Below are positions 59,463-64,000 of a DNA stretch of 64,000 nt, one piece after another. Made by a program: the position numbers and the translations under genes. The notes under the pieces are model-generated. The model saw only the letters and a program-made list of their open reading frames with translations. It did not search any database and was not told where the DNA came from. The stretch comes from Luteibacter sp. SG786 (GTDB taxonomy: Bacteria > Pseudomonadota > Gammaproteobacteria > Xanthomonadales > Rhodanobacteraceae), in NCBI RefSeq assembly GCF_011759605.1, contig NZ_JAAOYX010000001.1:1054001-1118000 (forward strand), read 5' to 3'. Each line of letters opens with the position of its first letter. Position 1 is the first letter of the stretch.

Positions 59463-60484
59463 CAGTCGCCTTCCTCGCTGCTGCGGGACTCCGGCATGGC
59501 GCCGCCGAGGGATCGCAAGGGGAACGCCTCGTGGCCGGTGTCGCGCAGGTGCCTGACCAGCGCTTCACCGTCGCCGTGGGTCACGTAGATACGCTTCGCG
59601 CGGCAATCGTCCACGCTGCGCAGCAGACCCGGCCAGTCGGCGTGATCGGAAACGACAAAGCCCCGGTCGTAGCCGCGGCGCCGGCGCGCACCGCGCACCT
59701 GCATCCATCCCGATGCGAAGCCGGTCGAGGCCTTTCCGAAGCGGCGCATCCAAGGCGAACCGGCGGCGGAGGGCGGCGCCATGATCAGTTCACCGGCGAA
59801 ATCCTTGCCGCGTGCGGACTCGCTGACCGCCACCGTCGGCAGCATGTGCACGCCCGCGTTCCGGTAGACCTCCACCAGCCGCAGCATGGCGCCATGCAGG
59901 TGCACCGTGCGATCGGTGCGCGTAGCCAGTTCCGCCAGCAGACGCTGGGCCTTGCCCAGCGCATAGCAGAACAGCACCGCCGGCACGCCGCGATCGCGGC
60001 ATTCGTCGACCCAGTCAAGGATGTCTGCCACCACTGTGCGCATCGAAGGCCAGCGATAGATGGGCAGGCCGAAGGTGGATTCGGTGACGAACACATCGCA
60101 GGGCACGGGTTCGAACGGCGCGCAGGTCGGGTCGGGGTCGCGCTTGTAGTCGCCGGACACGACCACGACCTTGCCTCGGCCCTCGATGCGGACCTGTGCC
60201 GCGCCGAGGATATGGCCCGAAGGATGGAACGACAGGCTCGTGTCGCCGAGGGTGAAGCGTTCGCTCCAGTCGTGCGCATGGATGACGGAATCCGCGCCCA
60301 GGCGTTCGCGCATCAGCAGGGTACCGGCCGCAGCGACGTGATAGAGGCCGCTGCCCGACCGCGCGTGGTCGCCGTGCGCGTGCGTGACGACGGCGCGCGC
60401 CACGGGCTGCATCGGATCGATGAAGAAGTCGCCCGCGGGACAATACAAACCTTCGGGGCGCGGCAGCAGCAGGTCGCTATCCAT
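59462..60484 (-). CDS. Ligase-associated MBL-fold DNA exonuclease
   Basis: The 340-residue metallo-beta-lactamase/beta-CASP nuclease has THAHGDHARSG (35-40), SGHILGAAQV, SGDYKRDPDP, VTESTFGLP and the beta-CASP motifs near VSDHADW. First gene of the four-gene cluster: exonuclease, ligase, helicase, phosphodiesterase. Confidence 0.92.
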   Translation of the reverse strand: MDSDLLLPRPEGLYCPAGDFFIDPMQPVARAVVTHAHGDHARSGSGLYHVAAAGTLLMRERLGADSVIHAHDWSERFTLGDTSLSFHPSGHILGAAQVRIEGRGKVVVVSGDYKRDPDPTCAPFEPVPCDVFVTESTFGLPIYRWPSMRTVVADILDWVDECRDRGVPAVLFCYALGKAQRLLAELATRTDRTVHLHGAMLRLVEVYRNAGVHMLPTVAVSESARGKDFAGELIMAPPSAAGSPWMRRFGKASTGFASGWMQVRGARRRRGYDRGFVVSDHADWPGLLRSVDDCRAKRIYVTHGDGEALVRHLRDTGHEAFPLRSLGGAMPESRSSEEGD

Positions 60485-60535
60485 GCCGCGACGTTAGGTG
60501 GCGCTAAGTCAACGCCGCGAAAAGGTGACGCGGGA

Positions 60536-62299
60536 TCAGGTGACGAACTGCAACCGCGCCAGTTCCGCGTACAGGCCACCCTCGGCAAGAAGGCTGTCGT
60601 GGGTGCCCTGGGCCACGATGCGGCCGCCGTCCATCACCACGATGCGATCGGCCCGCTGCACCGTGGCCAGGCGATGGGCGATCACAAGGGTGGTGCGTCC
60701 TTTCTCCAGGCGCTCGAGCGCGTGCTGGATGGCGGCTTCCGATTGCGCGTCCAGCGCCGAGGTGGCCTCGTCGAGCAGCAGCAGCGGTGCGTCGCGCAGG
60801 ATGGCCCTGGCGATGGCCACGCGCTGCTTCTGTCCGCCGGACAGGCGCACGCCGCGTTCGCCCAGCGCCGCCTCGTAGCCGTCGGGCAGGGCGGAAATGA
60901 AGCTGTCCGCTTCGGCCAGGCGCGCGGCCTCGCGCACTTCGTCGTCGCTGGCGTCGGCGCGGCCGAAACGGATGTTGTCCGCCGCCGTGCCGCCGAAGAT
61001 CACCGTCTCCTGCGGCACCAGTGCGATGGCTCCGCGCAGTTCCGGAAGGGCGAGCGCACGCAGGTCGACGCCGTCGAGGCGGATGGCCCCAGCAACGGGG
61101 TCGTGGAAACGCAGCAGCAGGCTGAACACCGTGCTCTTGCCCGCGCCGGAGGGGCCGACCAGGGCCACCGTTTCGCCCGGCGCGATCTCCAGGTGGAAGT
61201 CGGAGAGGGCGGGAACGTCGGGTCGCGACGGGTAACGGAATTCCACATGTTCAAAGCGCAGCGCACCGGTTACCGGTCGCGGGAGCGGTTCCGGCGCATC
61301 GGGCGTGCGGATCGTGGCCCGTTCGGCGAACAGTTCCCCGATGCGCTCCATGGCGCCCGCGGCCCGCAGCACGTCGCCCCACACTTCGGAAAGCCCCGCC
61401 ACGGAACCCGCGGCGAAAATGGCATAGAGCACGAACTGGCTGAGCACGCCGGGGGCGAGGTCGCCGGCGATGACGTCGCGCGCACCGGCCCACAGCACCA
61501 GGGTGATCGCGCCGAAGATCAGCACGATGACGGCGGCGGTGAGCAGCGAGCGCATGCCGATGCGCCGGCGCGCCGTGGCCAGCGCCAGTGCGATGGCATG
61601 CGCGTAACGGCGGCTTTCGATCGGCTCGCGCGCATACGCCTTTACCGCCTGCGCGGCGTTCAGCGTTTCGTTCGCCACCGCGGCGGCGTCGGCGATGCGG
61701 TCCTGGCTGTTTCGGGACAGCTTCTGCACGCGCCGTCCGAACACGAGGATCGGCAACATCACGGCGGGAATCACCAGCGCGGTGAGGCCGGCGAGGCGCG
61801 GGCTGGTCCAGGCCATGGCCGCGGCGGCGCCGATGAGCATCACCACACTGCGCAGGGCCACGGAGATGCCCGAGCCGACCAGGGTCTGTACCACTTCGGT
61901 GTCGGTGCCCAGCCGTGAGGTGAGTTCCCCCACGCGCGTGCTTTCGTAGAAACCGACGTCCAACTGGATGACGTGCTCGTAGAGCGCGGTGCGCAGGGAG
62001 GCGAGCGAGCGCTCGCCGAGCAGGGCAATGCAGTAATAACGGGCGGCCGTGGCGAACGCGAGCACCAGGGCCACGCCGAACAAGGCGAGGAAGGTGCCGT
62101 TGATGGCCGCCAGGCTCGATGCGAGGAAGCCGTGGTCGATGATGTGCCTCACGGCGACAGGCAGCACCAGCGACGCACTGGACGAGATGCCGAGGAACAC
62201 GAGCCAGCCGATGGCGAGCCGCTTGTGCGGCTTCAGGAACGGCCAGAGGTTGCGCAGCGCGCCGATCTTGCGCGACTTCTCCCTGCGTTGCTCGCTCAT
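60536..62299 (-). CDS. ABC exporter (fused membrane and ATPase domains)
   Basis: The 587-residue half-transporter has a six-helix type IV membrane domain (about 20-310) and an ATPase domain (about 345-587): Walker A GPSGAGKST, Q-loop LVPQET, signature RLSGGQKQR, Walker B LLLLDEATSALD. Related proteins in the MsbA/LmrA group export lipids or drugs. Substrate unknown. ATG at 62299 starts MSEQRREKSRKIGALRN. Confidence 0.93.
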   Translation of the reverse strand: MSEQRREKSRKIGALRNLWPFLKPHKRLAIGWLVFLGISSSASLVLPVAVRHIIDHGFLASSLAAINGTFLALFGVALVLAFATAARYYCIALLGERSLASLRTALYEHVIQLDVGFYESTRVGELTSRLGTDTEVVQTLVGSGISVALRSVVMLIGAAAAMAWTSPRLAGLTALVIPAVMLPILVFGRRVQKLSRNSQDRIADAAAVANETLNAAQAVKAYAREPIESRRYAHAIALALATARRRIGMRSLLTAAVIVLIFGAITLVLWAGARDVIAGDLAPGVLSQFVLYAIFAAGSVAGLSEVWGDVLRAAGAMERIGELFAERATIRTPDAPEPLPRPVTGALRFEHVEFRYPSRPDVPALSDFHLEIAPGETVALVGPSGAGKSTVFSLLLRFHDPVAGAIRLDGVDLRALALPELRGAIALVPQETVIFGGTAADNIRFGRADASDDEVREAARLAEADSFISALPDGYEAALGERGVRLSGGQKQRVAIARAILRDAPLLLLDEATSALDAQSEAAIQHALERLEKGRTTLVIAHRLATVQRADRIVVMDGGRIVAQGTHDSLLAEGGLYAELARLQFVT

Positions 62300-62384
62300 G
62301 CTCACTTCGGTGGTTTCCAGGCAATTCGGGAACGGATGGGGCCGCGCGGTACGGTATTCAACCGCGAATTCCTGCGAAGCGGCT

Positions 62385-62981
62385 CTAATCCAGGCGGCGG
62401 GGGCGCACCCGGCCGCGGGTGAGGTCCACCACCCGCGAGACGATCGAATCCAGCGCATCCAGCGGTGCCGCCACGGTCAGCGTTGCGCCGTCCGCCTCGA
62501 ACGTCTCCCGTTCCACCGTCGCCCCCATCTCGCGAAGGCGCGCGTCGAGCAGGGCCAGCTCGCCGAACTCGCAGCGCAGCACCAGGCGCCCGACGGGCAC
62601 GATGGGTGTCCTCGGCGCGAGGCGCAGGCATTCGGCGGCACTGCCTCCGTAGGCCCGGGCGAGGCCGCCCGCGCCGAGCTTGATCCCGCCGTACCAGCGC
62701 GTGACCAGCACGGCCACGCGGTCGCAGCCTTGCCCGTCGATGGCGGCGAGAATGGGCCGCCCCGCGGTGCCGCCGGGTTCGCCGTCGTCGTTGAAGCGAT
62801 AGGCGTCGCCGATGCGGTAGGCCCAGCAGTTGTGCGTGGCTGCCGGATCGCCGTTCGCGTCCAGCCACGCCAAGGCCGCAGCGGGCGTATCCACAGGGGC
62901 GGCCTGGGCGAGGAACCGGCTTTTCCTGATCTCTTCCTCGTGCCGCCACGGCGCGGCCAGCGTGTCCAATGGCGTGCTCAA
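62385..62981 (-). CDS. IMPACT/YigZ-family protein
   Basis: The 198-residue protein has an N-terminal IMPACT domain (KSRFLAQAAPVDTPAAALAWL, DGEPGGTAGRPILAAI, VTRWYGGIKLGAGGLARAYG) and a C-terminal DUF1949-like domain. Family members interact with translation control; E. coli YigZ function is unsettled. Convergent neighbours are none; it precedes the ABC exporter. Confidence 0.9.
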   Translation of the reverse strand: MSTPLDTLAAPWRHEEEIRKSRFLAQAAPVDTPAAALAWLDANGDPAATHNCWAYRIGDAYRFNDDGEPGGTAGRPILAAIDGQGCDRVAVLVTRWYGGIKLGAGGLARAYGGSAAECLRLAPRTPIVPVGRLVLRCEFGELALLDARLREMGATVERETFEADGATLTVAAPLDALDSIVSRVVDLTRGRVRPRRLD

Positions 62982-63059
62982 GGTTCCAGATCGTGCAGTT
63001 CTCGGGGCAACGAGGTTAAGGCATCCGCGGCGTCGCCGTCTGCAAGGTGTCGCCAGTGA

Positions 63060-64000
63060 TCAACCGACGTGACGCGAGCCATCCAGGCGCACCGTGTTCA
63101 TGCGCCCGCCGTCCTGGCTGCCGACGCGGTTGCGCCCGGCCTGCTTCGCACGGTAGAGCGCGCGGTCGGCCGCGTTGAGAAGATCGAGCGGGCCACTTTC
63201 CGAACTCGCGTTGGCGGCAGCCACGCCGATGCTGATGGTCACGACGCCGAAAGGGCTGGCCGGGTGCACGATCGACAGCGACTGGATTTCCTTGCGCAGG
63301 CCTTCGGCGAGCGCGACGGCATCCGGCAGGTTCGTGCCGGGCGCCACCACCGCGAATTCCTCGCCGCCGAAGCGGGCGATGAAGTCGCCCGCGCGCAGAC
63401 CCCGGCGCAACAGGGCGGAAGCGAGGGTGCGCAGGCATTCGTCGCCCGCGAGGTGCCCGAAGCGGTCGTTGAATTCCTTGAACTGGTCGACGTCGATCAT
63501 GAGCAGGGCGATGGGATCCTGTTGGCCCGGACGGTGCCATTCGCGCAGCAGGCGTTCGTCGAGCGCGCGGCGATTGGCCAGGCCGGTGAGGCTGTCGACG
63601 AAGACCAACCCCTGCAACTCGTCGCGGCTGCGAGCGAGGCGAAATTCCTCTTCGACCAGATCCACCTGGGCCAGCGTGCCGCGCAGGCCGATGCCGATCA
63701 CGGCCGCGATGGCGCCGCCGATGCCGAGGACCGGATAACCGGGAATCACCATCAAGCCGAAGCCGAGCACGCTCATGGCGAGGAACGTGGGACTGGCGCT
63801 CTGCACGAAGCGCACCAGGTACACCGGGGCGTGCCAGTAGCGCTGCGGCATGCGCGTGGCGGCGGCCAGGAAGAGGGCGAGGAATGGCACGTCGAGCAGG
63901 ACATCCCACGGCGAGGTGCCGAACTCGGGGTGCCCGCCCAGTGCGATGTAATGATTGTAGAAATAGCCGCAAAACGCGTAAGTGACGAAGAAGGCGCTGA
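63060..64000 (-). CDS. Diguanylate cyclase, membrane N-terminus cut by window end
   Basis: The frame stays open to the window end, so the N-terminus lies beyond base 64000. Visible are at least two or three membrane helices, including YLVRFVQSASPTFLAMSVLG and YPVLGIGGAIAAVIGIGLRG, and then the GGDEF domain: VFVDSLTGLANRRALDERL, MIDVDQFKEFNDRFGH, active site RFGGEEFAVV, and an inhibitory RAGD (RxxD) site five residues before GGEEF. It makes cyclic di-GMP. A GTG at 63890 could mimic a start but the frame continues upstream as membrane protein. Confidence 0.93.
   Translation of the reverse strand, partial: SAFFVTYAFCGYFYNHYIALGGHPEFGTSPWDVLLDVPFLALFLAAATRMPQRYWHAPVYLVRFVQSASPTFLAMSVLGFGLMVIPGYPVLGIGGAIAAVIGIGLRGTLAQVDLVEEEFRLARSRDELQGLVFVDSLTGLANRRALDERLLREWHRPGQQDPIALLMIDVDQFKEFNDRFGHLAGDECLRTLASALLRRGLRAGDFIARFGGEEFAVVAPGTNLPDAVALAEGLRKEIQSLSIVHPASPFGVVTISIGVAAANASSESGPLDLLNAADRALYRAKQAGRNRVGSQDGGRMNTVRLDGSRHVG

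Overview
The window is a high-GC bacterial chromosome segment with dense, mostly ordinary gene content. Gene families and order point to a gammaproteobacterium of the Xanthomonadales, probably Rhodanobacteraceae (Luteibacter or Dyella-like): a class III PhaC, a PilH-type regulator, purB next to a ribosomal-oxygenase gene, a YtrA-type GntR/ABC operon, many TonB/porin/peptidase genes, and REP-like palindromes between genes. This placement is inference from gene content only. There is no rRNA, tRNA, CRISPR array, transposase or phage gene that I can recognise.

Layout. 1-7.5 kb: end of phaC, mtnA-gtrA, gyrA, a peroxiredoxin, an Hsp20 and cbpA, then pilH. 7.6-15.1 kb: an oxidoreductase, a LOG-family protein and the sucA-sucB-lpd operon. 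15.2-19.3 kb: purB with three downstream genes including a RoxA-type oxygenase. 19.5-22.2 kb: a secreted protein that looks like a dermonecrotic-domain/ADP-ribosyltransferase toxin. 22.3-25.1 kb: fumC and a serine hydrolase. 25.1-28.0 kb: two small paralogous proteins, a GntR regulator and an ABC transporter, with a readable promoter and operator. 28.1-29.2 kb: palindromic element A. 29.2-35.1 kb: TonB-dependent receptor, OprP-like porin and M28 lipoprotein peptidase. 35.4-39.3 kb: AraC regulator, an LdcA homologue that lacks its serine nucleophile, and a CLC channel. 39.5-41.8 kb: LytS/LytTR-type two-component pair and a small lipoprotein. 41.9-50.7 kb: CocE-type hydrolase, Na+/H+ antiporter, serine hydrolase, ibpA with a ROSE-like thermometer, an esterase, and a divergent SDR/LysR pair. 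50.8-53.7 kb: remnant of a minor-pilin cluster running in frame into a Tat-exported glycosylasparaginase, then cutC. 53.75-54.8 kb: palindromic element B. 54.8-60.5 kb: the four-gene ligase-associated DNA repair operon. 60.5-64.0 kb: an ABC exporter, an IMPACT-family protein and a diguanylate cyclase cut by the window edge.

The most unusual feature is a pair of roughly 1.05-kb non-coding elements (A and B). They are inverted copies of each other, about 25 kb apart. Each is built like nested dolls: two inverted ~235-bp domains (types P and Q), short tryptic-looking hairpins inside them, and at the centre the same REP-pair that occurs alone elsewhere in the window. Each domain is closed by a 25-26 bp stem. 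Types P and Q differ at five stem positions and pairing is kept, and an inner hairpin also shows paired changes. That argues that structure is what is conserved. The second notable locus is the putative ADP-ribosyltransferase toxin. Smaller oddities are the LdcA Ser-to-Gly change, Ala83 in GyrA, and the in-frame PilX-asparaginase junction.
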